Of a stretch of 13,016 nucleotides of DNA, positions 6,756 through 13,016 are shown piece by piece. Source of the DNA: JBGLNJ01 sp964353405 (lineage in GTDB: Bacteria; Chloroflexota; Anaerolineae; Fen-1058); the NCBI GenBank assembly GCA_964353405.1, contig CAYGWJ010000211.1:1-13016 (forward strand), in the 5' to 3' direction. The notes beneath the pieces are model-generated. The model was given only the letters and a program-made list of their open reading frames with translations. It did no database searches and was not told where the DNA came from. Both the position numbers and the translations under genes were made by a program. How positions within the stretch are numbered: the stretch's first letter is position 1; every line of letters starts with the position of its first letter.

Positions 6756-7145
6756 ATGGCGGACAAGAAAACGCAGAAAAGCCTCAAGACCGTCGTCGGC
6801 CAAGGAACCTACGGCGTGTGGGTGGACATGCTTCGCCGTCTTGTGCCGGAAGGACGCACACACCGGCTCGCGCCAATGATCGCAGGCATGCTGCAATATG
6901 CCTGCCTCATCGCCGACGAACAAGGCCGCGACGAAGTCGAAGAAGGCTCGGCTGCATCTATCCTGCTCGACAGTGAAGAGATCGGCGACCCTGAAGATGC
7001 GCCAGAGCTGCTTGGCCTGGTCGTTCAGTTGTTCAAGGATGCCAAGGTCAAATACAAAAGAGTCAGCCGTCAAGACGAGGGCTATAGCGTCGCGGAAAGC
7101 GCCGTTGACGAATACATGCGTTGGTTCGACATGCCTTGGGAGTGA
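6756..7145 (+). CDS. Unrecognised acidic protein
   Basis: This is a 129-residue protein. ATG 6756 is chosen over 6741 because GGAGGG at 6743-6748 is correctly spaced for it. The first ~12 residues are Lys-rich and the rest is strongly acidic and helical. A central segment GTYGVWVDMLRRLVPEGRTHR leads into a hydrophobic helix (LAPMIAGMLQYACLIADEQ). A very acidic stretch (DSEEIGDPEDAPE), a second hydrophobic helix (LLGLVVQLFKDAKV) and a C-terminus ending in MRWFDMPWE follow. There is no signal peptide or membrane helix, so it should be cytosolic. I do not recognise a family. It stands 109 bases after the DUF2283 gene and is the last plus-strand gene before the tRNA terminator. A good ribosome site and uniform composition support it as a real gene. 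Confidence 0.7.
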   Translation: MADKKTQKSLKTVVGQGTYGVWVDMLRRLVPEGRTHRLAPMIAGMLQYACLIADEQGRDEVEEGSAASILLDSEEIGDPEDAPELLGLVVQLFKDAKVKYKRVSRQDEGYSVAESAVDEYMRWFDMPWE

Positions 7146-7176
7146 GACTGACAAGGAGGCTCGAGTCAGGTCTGAT

Positions 7177-7206
7177 AAAAAACACGCGACGACAGGTCGC
7201 GTGTTT
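7177..7206 (-). terminator. Intrinsic terminator of the tRNA-Thr gene
   Basis: An 11-bp perfect stem (7180-7190 with 7196-7206) closes on a five-base loop. On the minus strand it is followed by six T residues (7182-7177), the classic rho-independent form just after the tRNA. It may also slow plus-strand transcription from the gene ending at 7145, though the T-tract on that side is weak. Confidence 0.85.
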
Positions 7207-7210
7207 GCTT

Positions 7211-7286
7211 TGGAGCCACCTTCGAGACTCGAACTCGAGACCCGCCGCTTACGAAGCGGCTGCTCTACCGACTGAGCTAAGGTGGC
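7211..7286 (-). tRNA. tRNA-Thr (anticodon CGT)
   Basis: Read on the minus strand, the sequence folds into a full cloverleaf. It has a 7-bp acceptor stem GCCACCT/AGGTGGC, a D arm with AGTCGGTA loop, a 5-bp anticodon stem GCCGC/GCGGC around TTCGTAA, a five-base variable loop and a TCGAG/CTCGA T arm with TTCGAGT loop. The anticodon CGT reads ACG (Thr). The discriminator base is T and the 3' CCA is encoded (7213-7211). Total length is 73 bases plus CCA. It has its own promoter upstream and terminator downstream, so it is a single-gene transcription unit. No attachment-site duplication or integrase is seen beside it. Confidence 0.95.
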
Positions 7287-7296
7287 AGCGAGTGAG

Positions 7297-7325
7297 ATTA
7301 TAACAAACGTCCTTGAAATTGGCAA
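7297..7325 (-). promoter_or_regulatory. Promoter of the tRNA-Thr gene
   Basis: On the minus strand TTGCCA (7325-7320) and a perfect TATAAT (7302-7297) are separated by 17 bases. A TGT directly before TATAAT gives an extended -10. The start falls near 7290, a few bases before the mature 5' end at 7286. This is the strongest promoter in the window. Confidence 0.8.
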
Positions 7326-7332
7326 GCCATAG

Positions 7333-7338
7333 TATAAT
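7333..7338 (+). promoter_or_regulatory. -10 element of the PQQ-propeller lipoprotein gene (leaderless start)
   Basis: A perfect TATAAT ends seven bases before the ATG at 7346. The expected transcription start (7345-7346) is therefore at the start codon and leaves no room for a ribosome site. TTGAAA at 7313-7318 is the best -35, with a short 14-base spacer. The element lies back to back with the tRNA promoter, whose -35 falls inside this spacer and just after it. Confidence 0.6.
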
Positions 7339-7345
7339 CACGGCC

Positions 7346-8659
7346 ATGCGACGGGCCCGGTACCTGACTGTTTTGCTCCTGGCCTCAGCCCTGGTCACTT
7401 CAGGCTGTGCTGTGCTGCGTTCGCAATTGCAGTCTCCCTCCGCGCGTTACGAGGCCGAAGGCGACCGGCTGGCGGCGGCCGACCGCAATGCCGAAGCGCT
7501 TTTGGCTTATCGCCAGTCTGTCGAGCAGGATGGCCGCAACGTTTCGGCGCTGCGCAAGCTGGCGCGCGCTTATGCGGCTCAGGGGCGCAAGCGGCTGGCT
7601 CAACGTTACCTGCACAAGGCGTTGGCGCTTGTGCCGGGCAATGCCGCGATTTCCTCCGAGATTGCAGCGCTTGCCACGCCCGCGACAACTGCTCCGCCCA
7701 AGTTGATGTGGCAAGCGTTCGTCGGCGAAGATGTCCCCACCGGGATTTTTATGGTGGACGATGTTGTGTATGCTGCGCTGGAAGACGGACAGGTTCAGGC
7801 GCTCCGGGCCGATAATGGCGCCGTCATCTGGCAGACTCGATTGGCGACCAAACTCACATCGCCTCCAACGGCAAGCGGCGGTTTTCTTCTCGTAGGTGGG
7901 CAAGACGGTGCGCTGCATGCCTTGTCCGCCGGCGACGGAGCCGTCAAGTGGACTCTTGCCACCAAAGCGCCCATCTATGCCGCGCCGACCGTTGCAGCCG
8001 GCGTTGCCTATTGCGCATCAAGTGACGGCACACTTTACGCAGTGTCGCTGGAGGCCGGTACGCTGCATTGGAAGATGGCGACCGGCAGCCCGCTGCACGG
8101 TCAACCGACCGTGGCCGACGGCGTGCTGTATTTTGGCTCGAACGATGCGCGGCTGTATGCAGTGGATGCGGCGACGGGCGCGGCTTTCTGGCGCGATGGC
8201 ATCCTCACGCAAGGGCCGGTCGAAAGCCAGCCGGCCGTCGCGGACGGTCGAGTGTTCTTTGGCTCAGGCGATGGCCGCGCCTATGCGCTGGCCGTTGCCT
8301 CCGGCGGCGAGTACTGGCGGTACTCGACTCCCGATGGCGTCTATGCGCGGCCTGTTGTGGTGAGCAACACCGTCTATGTTGCGTCGTCGGGGCAGACGCT
8401 CGTTGCGCTCGATGTGTTGAGCGGCCAGGCGCGTTGGGAACTGAGCGCCACGAGCGCGCTTTATGCGCCGCCTGTGGTGGTTGGGGACGAACTTTTCTTT
8501 GTGACAGCGAGTGATCCGAATCTCTACGCCGTGGACAGGTCAACTGGCCAAGTGCTCTGGCAGATGGACACGGGCGATTGGCTCGCTTCGGGGCCGGTGT
8601 TCATCAATGGAGTGATTTACCTGGCAGGGAAAGACGGGACGGTGTTGGCGTACAAATAA
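7346..8659 (+). CDS. TPR plus PQQ-like beta-propeller lipoprotein
   Basis: This is a 437-residue protein. ATG 7346 is chosen because it gives a perfect export signal (MRRAR, hydrophobic core, VTSGC with Cys at residue 21); the upstream TTG at 7313 would lie inside the promoter. Residues ~35-100 form TPR-like helical pairs (AEGDRLAAADRNAEALLAYR, then VSALRKLARAYAAQGRKRLA). From ~115 to the end there are seven repeats ending in the A-x-x-x-x-x-G-x-x-x-W signature of PQQ-type propellers (for example AVDAATGAAFW, ALDVLSGQARW, AVDRSTGQVLW), and the chain closes with GKDGTVLAYK, giving a seven- or eight-bladed wheel. It should be tethered to the outside of the membrane and act in protein-protein contacts or envelope assembly. 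BamB has a similar propeller but no TPR part, so I do not use that name. Cofactor binding is not assumed. Confidence 0.9.
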   Translation: MRRARYLTVLLLASALVTSGCAVLRSQLQSPSARYEAEGDRLAAADRNAEALLAYRQSVEQDGRNVSALRKLARAYAAQGRKRLAQRYLHKALALVPGNAAISSEIAALATPATTAPPKLMWQAFVGEDVPTGIFMVDDVVYAALEDGQVQALRADNGAVIWQTRLATKLTSPPTASGGFLLVGGQDGALHALSAGDGAVKWTLATKAPIYAAPTVAAGVAYCASSDGTLYAVSLEAGTLHWKMATGSPLHGQPTVADGVLYFGSNDARLYAVDAATGAAFWRDGILTQGPVESQPAVADGRVFFGSGDGRAYALAVASGGEYWRYSTPDGVYARPVVVSNTVYVASSGQTLVALDVLSGQARWELSATSALYAPPVVVGDELFFVTASDPNLYAVDRSTGQVLWQMDTGDWLASGPVFINGVIYLAGKDGTVLAYK

Positions 8660-8693
8660 GACCTGAAAGGCTCGCTTGTCAACCTTCGAGGTC
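8660..8693. terminator. Weak hairpin between convergent genes
   Basis: GACCT (8660-8664) pairs with AGGTC (8689-8693) and AAGG (8667-8670) with CCTT (8683-8686), around a 12-base loop. It fills the 40-base gap between the ends of two convergent genes and may terminate both. There is no T-tract, so the call is tentative. Confidence 0.3.
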
Positions 8694-8699
8694 TGCCGC

Positions 8700-10199
8700 T
8701 CACGACGGGTATACGTGAATGGCGCTGCCCGCCACGGGGCAGCCGCTCTCGCAGCGCCCGCAGCCGGTGCACTTGGTTGGGTCAACGGTCACACGCCCAT
8801 TGTAAAACTGCGCCGCGTCCACCAGGCACGCTTCCACGCACACGATGCACTTGACGCCCTGATCCCACGCCAGGCACAGTGAGCGATCCACACGCGCCAG
8901 CCCAAGCTTGATCTGGTCCGGCTGAATGGGGTGGATGGCTCCCACCGGGCAGACCTGCGCACACAGGTCAGGGCAACTGGGATTGAGCGCGCACCCACCC
9001 TGGCGCGGAATCAACTGCGGTGTGCCGATGCCGGCCAGCCCGCTTTCGAGGAACGTCGGCCGCAGTCCGCCGGTGGGACATACGCGCACACATTCCTGGC
9101 ACACGATGCACGTGCGGATGAATTGCTCTTCCGGTAATGCGCCGGGCGGACGAATCACTCCGCGGCGCGCCGTCAGTTGCGTGAGCGGCGCCAGGGCCAG
9201 TCCCATTCCGCCCGCCGCCACGCCGCCGATCACCTGACGGCGCGAGAGCCTGATCCCCGCCACGCCTCCCTCGACCGGCGCGTAATGCCCCTTCAAACGC
9301 GGCGTGCCCTCGGCCGTTCGCACCTGACCCTCACGCTGCCAACGCTGGCCCGAGAGCGCGCCCAAGCCGAACGAGATGCCGCGCTTGTCGCATGCGCTTT
9401 CGCATTCCAGGCACAGCGTACAATCGCAGTAGTTTGTGTCGTGCGGCTCTCTTAACGGAATCGCGTTCATCGGGCAGAGGCGGCGGCAATCGCCGCAACC
9501 GTTGCACTGCTCGCTCACGCGCCGGTTGACCAGGCTCCAGCGCGAAAACACACCCAGCAACGCGCCAAGCGGGCAGAGATTGCGGCACCAAAAGCGCGGC
9601 TGCCACAGCTCCAAAATCAGAATGCCCATAAAGATGAACGACACCGCCGAAAGCCAGGCGCGCAGTGGAGGCTGAGAGAGCGAGAACGCATTCGCGGCGA
9701 GGGAGGTCGCGGTGCGATGGAAAACCACCAGCGGGTCGAGCAGGCCCAGCACCTGGAGCGAAAACACTCCGCCGGCCAGCGTCGCAATCAGCACATAGTA
9801 GCGTAATGGACTATTGCGCGCGGCCGGGAAGGGGTTGAATCTGGCCAAGGCAACCTTCGCCTTGGCCGGTTGTTTTGGCTTTTGCCAAAACGCAATCGGG
9901 CGAATCAGGTCCAGCGCCGTTCCGACCGGGCAGACCCAGCCGCAAAAGAACCGGCCCAACACAAAGGTGAGCGCAAGCAGCAAGAGCGGCGCGCCGATGA
10001 CGAGCGCCGACCAATCGCGTCCAACCACTTGTCCAGCCAGGAGCAGCGGATCCCACGGCAGCAGCCACGACGTGAGCGTGGGCGCAGGCTTGAACGTCAC
10101 GCGCTTGTAGATCAGCGGCGCCAGCGGATACAGACCGAGCAACAGAAAGCCGATCTGCACCAGCTTGCGCCCTAGCTTGTCGCCGCGCTCACTTTTCAT
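8700..10199 (-). CDS. NapH/NosR-like membrane polyferredoxin fused to a NapG/MauM-like ferredoxin
   Basis: This is a 499-residue protein. Residues 1-220 carry about four membrane helices with FFCGWVCPVG (85-94) and CRNLCPLGALLG (205-216), the conserved membrane cysteine motifs of NapH/NosR/RnfABCDGE-type proteins. Next come two [4Fe-4S] sites, CNGCGDCRRLCP (232-243) and CDCTLCLECESAC (258-270). At 319-340 a twin-arginine-like segment, SRRQVIGG plus a hydrophobic stretch, precedes a second ferredoxin region with clusters at CIVCQECVRVCP (364-375), CPDLCAQVCP (409-418), CIVCVEAC (451-458, with Cys442) and CTGCGRCESGCP (477-488). This is the order NapH then NapG in one chain. It probably passes electrons from the quinone pool or cytosol to a partner on the outer face. 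The start is fixed by a four-base ATGA overlap with the upstream DUF362 gene. Confidence 0.88.
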   Translation of the reverse strand: MKSERGDKLGRKLVQIGFLLLGLYPLAPLIYKRVTFKPAPTLTSWLLPWDPLLLAGQVVGRDWSALVIGAPLLLLALTFVLGRFFCGWVCPVGTALDLIRPIAFWQKPKQPAKAKVALARFNPFPAARNSPLRYYVLIATLAGGVFSLQVLGLLDPLVVFHRTATSLAANAFSLSQPPLRAWLSAVSFIFMGILILELWQPRFWCRNLCPLGALLGVFSRWSLVNRRVSEQCNGCGDCRRLCPMNAIPLREPHDTNYCDCTLCLECESACDKRGISFGLGALSGQRWQREGQVRTAEGTPRLKGHYAPVEGGVAGIRLSRRQVIGGVAAGGMGLALAPLTQLTARRGVIRPPGALPEEQFIRTCIVCQECVRVCPTGGLRPTFLESGLAGIGTPQLIPRQGGCALNPSCPDLCAQVCPVGAIHPIQPDQIKLGLARVDRSLCLAWDQGVKCIVCVEACLVDAAQFYNGRVTVDPTKCTGCGRCESGCPVAGSAIHVYPS

Positions 10200-11482
10200 T
10201 CGTCTTTGGTCCGTAATTCGTTGTTGCTCATGCGTTGGCGCGCCACGATGCCGACTCCCGCCACAATCGCCGCGGCCGGGATGAGCGCGCCGCTGAGGAA
10301 TGGCGCCGGGTTGAGCACGTCCGCTTGCGCGCGCGGCGCGGCTGGCTCGGCCGGCGCGACGAGTGGCGCCGCCGGCTGCAGAGTGGCTGTAGGCAACGGC
10401 GTGCTGGTCGGAGCAGGGCCGGTTGCAGTGGGCCAGGGCGGTCTGGTCGCCGTCACGGTTGGCGTGGGCGTGGCCACGACCTGTCCCACGCTGTAGACCT
10501 TTAGCTTGCCTTCACGCGCGGCCTTGTCCAGATCAGATTCGCCCAGGCCCGACTCGATCGCGCGCTTGAGGTGCGTCAGCTCTTGCGGCTTGATGGCAAA
10601 GTAGTTGACGCAGCCGTAAGCGTCCATCAATACCGGATCGGTGCCGGCCAGAATCTGGTTAAAGCGCTTGACCTTGTCCGGGTGAGTGATGTCGGTTTCG
10701 TCGCCGCCGGCCTGCCGCCTGGCGCCAATGGGCATCCGCACACGGATGGCTTCCAGGATGTGAAGCTGCGCCTGAATCTTGGACGGCGTGCTGAGGTCGG
10801 CAATGCCTTGCTCTAGTTGTGTGTGCAGCGCGCCAGGAAATTCCAAAAACCCCATCATGTGCTTGAGCACCAGCGTCAACTTGGTGACGACGTGGCTCTT
10901 GGCCAATGCCAGGTTGATGCGCACATCGGCCTCGGCGGCGGCTTTGATGACGCCGAGTTTTTTAAAGGCCTTGCCTTTGGGCAGCTCGACGTCGGTGTAG
11001 AGCGATTTGGGAGCAAGGTAGCGATCGGGAAAGACTTGTTCCACATTCAGCTTGTCCAGCACCGCGCCAATGCCGCTTTCGCGCAGGCACTCGGCGGTGC
11101 CGGGGTCAATCGAGCAGTGATCCATCACAATGATGCGCCGGGCGCCCGCCTCGCGCACCATGAGGATGAGCGCGCGCAGCATTTCGGGGTCGGTGGAGGA
11201 CGCGGTGAACGGCGGGTAGGGCCAGGTGGCATTCGGCTTGATGGCGACGGTCTGGCCGGGCTTGATAAAGCGCTCGAGGCCGCCCAGCCCATCGAGCGCA
11301 GTCTTGAGGATGCGGTAGGCCGAGTCCGTGTTGGCGCCTTGGGCAACAGAGACGCTGGGCCAGTCTTGTGCATGGGCCGGCAGAATCGAGTCCGGCGACC
11401 AGGGCAAAAGGCGGCCCAGTTCGAGCGCGGCGGCGCCAGCGGCTGCCTTGTGCAAGAATTCACGGCGAGTGAATTTGGTCAT
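10196..11482 (-). CDS. Tat-exported DUF362 protein with Thr/Pro stalk and C-terminal membrane anchor
   Basis: This is a 428-residue protein. It begins with a twin-arginine signal (TRREFLHKAAAG, arginines 6-7) and a likely cleavage after AHA near residue 38. The DUF362 domain fills ~40-330, including VAIKPNATWP near the start, MDHCSIDPGT, and the central AKSHVVTKLTLVLKHMMGF typical of the family. Then comes a ~60-residue Thr/Pro/Ala linker (TPTPTVTATRPP and similar), a hydrophobic helix (~394-413, LSGALIPAAAIVAGVGIVA) and a short charged tail. The domain should sit outside the membrane, held by a C-terminal helix. DUF362 proteins often occur with or are fused to ferredoxins; their biochemical function is unsettled. 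The gene overlaps the polyferredoxin gene by four bases and begins 14 bases after the DUF2721 stop. No strong ribosome site precedes it, consistent with coupling. Confidence 0.88.
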   Translation of the reverse strand: MTKFTRREFLHKAAAGAAALELGRLLPWSPDSILPAHAQDWPSVSVAQGANTDSAYRILKTALDGLGGLERFIKPGQTVAIKPNATWPYPPFTASSTDPEMLRALILMVREAGARRIIVMDHCSIDPGTAECLRESGIGAVLDKLNVEQVFPDRYLAPKSLYTDVELPKGKAFKKLGVIKAAAEADVRINLALAKSHVVTKLTLVLKHMMGFLEFPGALHTQLEQGIADLSTPSKIQAQLHILEAIRVRMPIGARRQAGGDETDITHPDKVKRFNQILAGTDPVLMDAYGCVNYFAIKPQELTHLKRAIESGLGESDLDKAAREGKLKVYSVGQVVATPTPTVTATRPPWPTATGPAPTSTPLPTATLQPAAPLVAPAEPAAPRAQADVLNPAPFLSGALIPAAAIVAGVGIVARQRMSNNELRTKDE

Positions 11483-11496
11483 GCGACGTTCGCTGC

Positions 11497-11910
11497 CTAT
11501 CCGGGATGCGATCCGGGATCGGCCGCATCCAGGTCCGTGAGCTGGAGCGTCAACGCATCAATCGAGACCTGAACTTCGCGCAGCGAAAGCCCCAGCGAGA
11601 GCAGCAGCAGGATGAGACTGCCCCCAAAGATCCACTTTCCCAGGGTGGCCAGGCCTGCGAAGAGGACAAACATGCACAGTACGCAGCCGAGGAAACTGGC
11701 CACCCCACACACTTGCATATTGCGAATGATGCCGATGCGGTAGCGCAAGCTCGCGAGTTGTCCTCTAGTCCGTGGATCGGGTTGGGTCTTGTAGCGGGCG
11801 TATAGGTCTCGCATCAGAGCGGCAAGTGCGAGAAAGCGGTTGGTATACGCTAACAGTAAGAGCGAAATGGCGGGAAAGAGCAACGCGGGGGTGGTTAAGG
11901 TCAGTTCCAT
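11497..11910 (-). CDS. DUF2721 family membrane protein
   Basis: This is a 137-residue protein. ATG 11910 follows AGAGGA at good spacing; a longer frame beginning at 12033 adds a Cys/Arg-rich stretch unlike the family. The N-terminus MELTLTTPALLFPAISLLLLAYTNRF is the DUF2721 hallmark (TPALLFPAISLLLLAYTNRFL). An amphipathic helical linker (RDLYARYKTQPDPR) follows, and then two more membrane helices around residues 70-90 and 94-115. Near the end, VQVSIDALTLQLTDLD resembles the usual cytosolic helix. Length and layout are normal for the family, whose function is unknown. It is the first gene of the DUF2721-DUF362-polyferredoxin operon. Confidence 0.85.
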   Translation of the reverse strand: MELTLTTPALLFPAISLLLLAYTNRFLALAALMRDLYARYKTQPDPRTRGQLASLRYRIGIIRNMQVCGVASFLGCVLCMFVLFAGLATLGKWIFGGSLILLLLSLGLSLREVQVSIDALTLQLTDLDAADPGSHPG

Positions 11911-12068
11911 GATCGTCCTCTCGTATGCGCAGTCCCGCACTGCGGGAGTCCTGCTACAGTAACCGGAAACGTCTCGGCGGCTTTTGGTTGTCCGCAGGGA
12001 GCACGTTGAGATGCCGACGCGCCGCCTGGGCACTCGGCCAGCCGGCCGCTGCGTGACGCTGTCTGCCC

Positions 12069-12077
12069 ATTATAGCA
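12069..12077 (-). promoter_or_regulatory. Extended -10 promoter upstream of the DUF2721 operon
   Basis: On the minus strand TGCTATAAT is a perfect TATAAT with the TGn extension. No -35 is recognisable at 16-18 bases, which extended -10 promoters can tolerate. The start near 12062 gives a ~150-base leader that contains a G/C-rich imperfect palindrome (TCCCGCAGTGCGGGA, at 11934-11948). Confidence 0.55.
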
Positions 12078-12101
12078 TGGATCGTGGCGGGGCGGGGATT
12101 C

Positions 12102-12317
12102 TCATGTCCCCACGAGGGCCGTGATCGCGAGCACGAACTCGAGGGTCGCGCTGGTCAGCCCCACGGGAATCGGAATCGGCCGGCCCGAGGCCCCTTCCAC
12201 CGCCGGCCTTGGCAGCTCAGGCAGGAACGGCAACAGGACGCCCCAAGCCACTGTGGCGGCGCCCAGCCAGAATGCCCACCCTCCGAGCGCCGACGCAGGC
12301 CAAATCGGTCGTTTCAT
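12102..12317 (-). CDS. Small two-helix membrane protein, possibly a shortened paralogue of its neighbour
   Basis: This is a 71-residue protein. ATG 12317 is preceded by AGGGGG at ideal distance on the minus strand, so it is preferred over the longer frame from 12434. MKRPIWPASALGGWAFWLG begins a first membrane helix, a Pro-rich loop (ELPRPAVEGASGRPIPIP) follows, and the chain ends in a second helix (SATLEFVLAITALVGT) right before TGA. The neighbouring 96-residue protein has a similar helix-loop-helix start but continues with TRRRERS and a third helix. This one may have lost that last part. It lies 73 bases downstream of that neighbour on the same strand. Function unknown. Confidence 0.6.
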   Translation of the reverse strand: MKRPIWPASALGGWAFWLGAATVAWGVLLPFLPELPRPAVEGASGRPIPIPVGLTSATLEFVLAITALVGT

Positions 12318-12390
12318 CCGATGCACCCCCTGGAATGATTTGAATAGGCATAAGCTACATCTCATTTCGGTGAGCACCACGCGTCGGTTG

Positions 12391-12681
12391 CTAGTGCGGA
12401 ACCAGAAACTCGCCGAGGACGAACACGATGACACACAACCCGATCAGAAGGGGCAACCACAGCAGCAACGAGCGCTCGCGCCGCCGCGTGACCGCGACTA
12501 GTCCAACTACTCCGGCGGCCAACCCGCAACACATCATCGCGATGCCGTAGATAGGCAGCACCACTTGTCTCCACGGCACTACTACGGTCGAAGGCATGAA
12601 CACCGTAGCGTTGACGATAAAGAGGACGACGAAGGTGGTCATCAGCCCCACGGACCACCATCCGAGCTTTGTTGACGGCAT
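12391..12681 (-). CDS. Small three-helix membrane protein, unknown function
   Basis: This is a 96-residue protein from ATG 12681, which follows GAGGG nine bases upstream. Alternative starts at 12744 (ATG) and 12753 (GTG) would add a ~24-residue polar stretch. Three membrane helices are clear: GWWSVGLMTTFVVLFIV, VLPIYGIAMMCCGLAAGVVGL and LLLWLPLLIGLCVIVFVLG. A short basic turn TRRRERS separates the second and third, which suggests that this turn faces the cytosol. Small proteins with this layout occur in tandem in Chloroflexota and Actinobacteria. I do not recognise a named family, and no functional residues stand out. It probably shares a transcript with the smaller membrane protein downstream. 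Confidence 0.7.
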   Translation of the reverse strand: MPSTKLGWWSVGLMTTFVVLFIVNATVFMPSTVVVPWRQVVLPIYGIAMMCCGLAAGVVGLVAVTRRRERSLLLWLPLLIGLCVIVFVLGEFLVPH

Positions 12682-13016
12682 CGAAAAGAACCCTCGTCCG
12701 CGGTCTGCCGAGCCCGGCCCCTTCGTTGCGTGGGTCTCCCGCATCGCAATCACCCACTCCCGTTGCGGTCTGCACGTACCTGACGGGTGCGATGGATTTG
12801 TACATGTACCCTCGTGCGGTTACGCATTTGTCTTATACGTCACGGGAGGTGTGGGTTTCTCATTGACAATTAATTGAAGGCTCTTGATTGGTTTCAAGGA
12901 GCTACGAGCACGGTCAGGAGAGCGTGCAGCAAAGCCTTGCCACGTCGTCGAACATTGTGCACGAACTCAAAGAAGCAAGTACCACGGCAATTTCTCTTGC
13001 GAGATGCCACGCTGAG
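12682..13016. other. Stretch without a supported gene at the window edge
   Basis: No frame here has both a ribosome site and recognisable family features. It contains a perfect 10-base palindrome GTACATGTAC (12800-12809) and a consensus -35-like TTGACA at 12863-12868 without a matching -10. At the edge two frames run off the end: a plus-strand frame from 12888 and a minus-strand frame ending at 12894 (~40 residues, helical and Arg-rich). Either could be the end or beginning of a neighbouring gene, but I cannot choose. The promoter of the two membrane proteins should also lie here. Confidence 0.4.

Noticed and set aside
6612..7325. A 237-codon minus-strand frame
   Set aside because: It runs through the tRNA gene and its terminator and is antisense to a gene with a good ribosome site.
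7211..7345. tRNA-Thr as an integration site for a mobile island
   Set aside because: No integrase gene and no duplicated 3' tRNA end is found in the window.
7346..8659. Naming the propeller lipoprotein BamB
   Set aside because: BamB lacks the TPR region and belongs to an outer-membrane machine for which this window shows no other component.
10817..11572. A 251-codon plus-strand frame
   Set aside because: It is antisense to the well-supported DUF362 gene and has a Gly/His-rich composition without family features.
12800..12809. Palindrome GTACATGTAC as a possible operator
   Set aside because: It is a single 10-base palindrome with no second copy or recognised promoter around it.
12863..12891. 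Resemblance to the trp/tac promoter (TTGACAATTAAT, then GGCTC)
   Set aside because: The -10 position reads TGATTG, far from TATAAT, so a working promoter is not supported; the match is probably chance.

Overview
The window looks like chromosomal DNA of a Chloroflexota bacterium, probably Anaerolineae-like. This is an inference from GC-rich protein-coding sequence, exported proteins with Thr/Pro-rich linkers of the TPTPT type, lipoproteins without outer-membrane genes, TATAAT-type promoters, and an RHH/HNH gene pair and small PIN/DUF2283 modules of kinds common in that phylum. No marker gene fixes the taxon.

Left part (1-4.2 kb): the tail of an unidentified gene, possibly a transposase, is followed by a tight two-gene cassette. 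The first gene is a small zinc-ribbon protein with a basic tail. The second is an 1136-residue fusion of a PLD/HKD-type nuclease domain to a RapA/SNF2-like helicase. A piece of reading frame that starts on the helicase stop codon resembles the last residues of a type I restriction specificity subunit (HsdS). Together this reads as a DNA-targeting, probably anti-phage, locus with decayed surroundings.

Middle part (4.2-7.2 kb, plus strand): a Thr/Pro-rich lipoprotein; a ribbon-helix-helix protein overlapping an HNH nuclease by 4 bases; a gene-poor stretch with a REP-like hairpin; an antitoxin-like gene overlapping a PIN toxin gene cut down to 35 codons; a DUF2283 gene whose Shine-Dalgarno lies inside that remnant; and an unrecognised acidic protein. 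A tRNA-Thr(CGT) with its own terminator and a strong promoter follows on the minus strand.

Right part (7.3-13 kb): a TPR plus PQQ-propeller lipoprotein, apparently with a leaderless mRNA and a promoter interleaved with that of the tRNA, converges on a minus-strand operon. That operon encodes a DUF2721 membrane protein, a Tat-exported DUF362 protein with a C-terminal membrane anchor, and a polyferredoxin that looks like a NapH-NapG fusion with an internal twin-arginine segment. The operon probably forms a membrane-bound electron-transfer or Fe-S module with domains on the outer face. Two small membrane proteins precede it on the same strand. The last ~330 bases hold no gene I can support.
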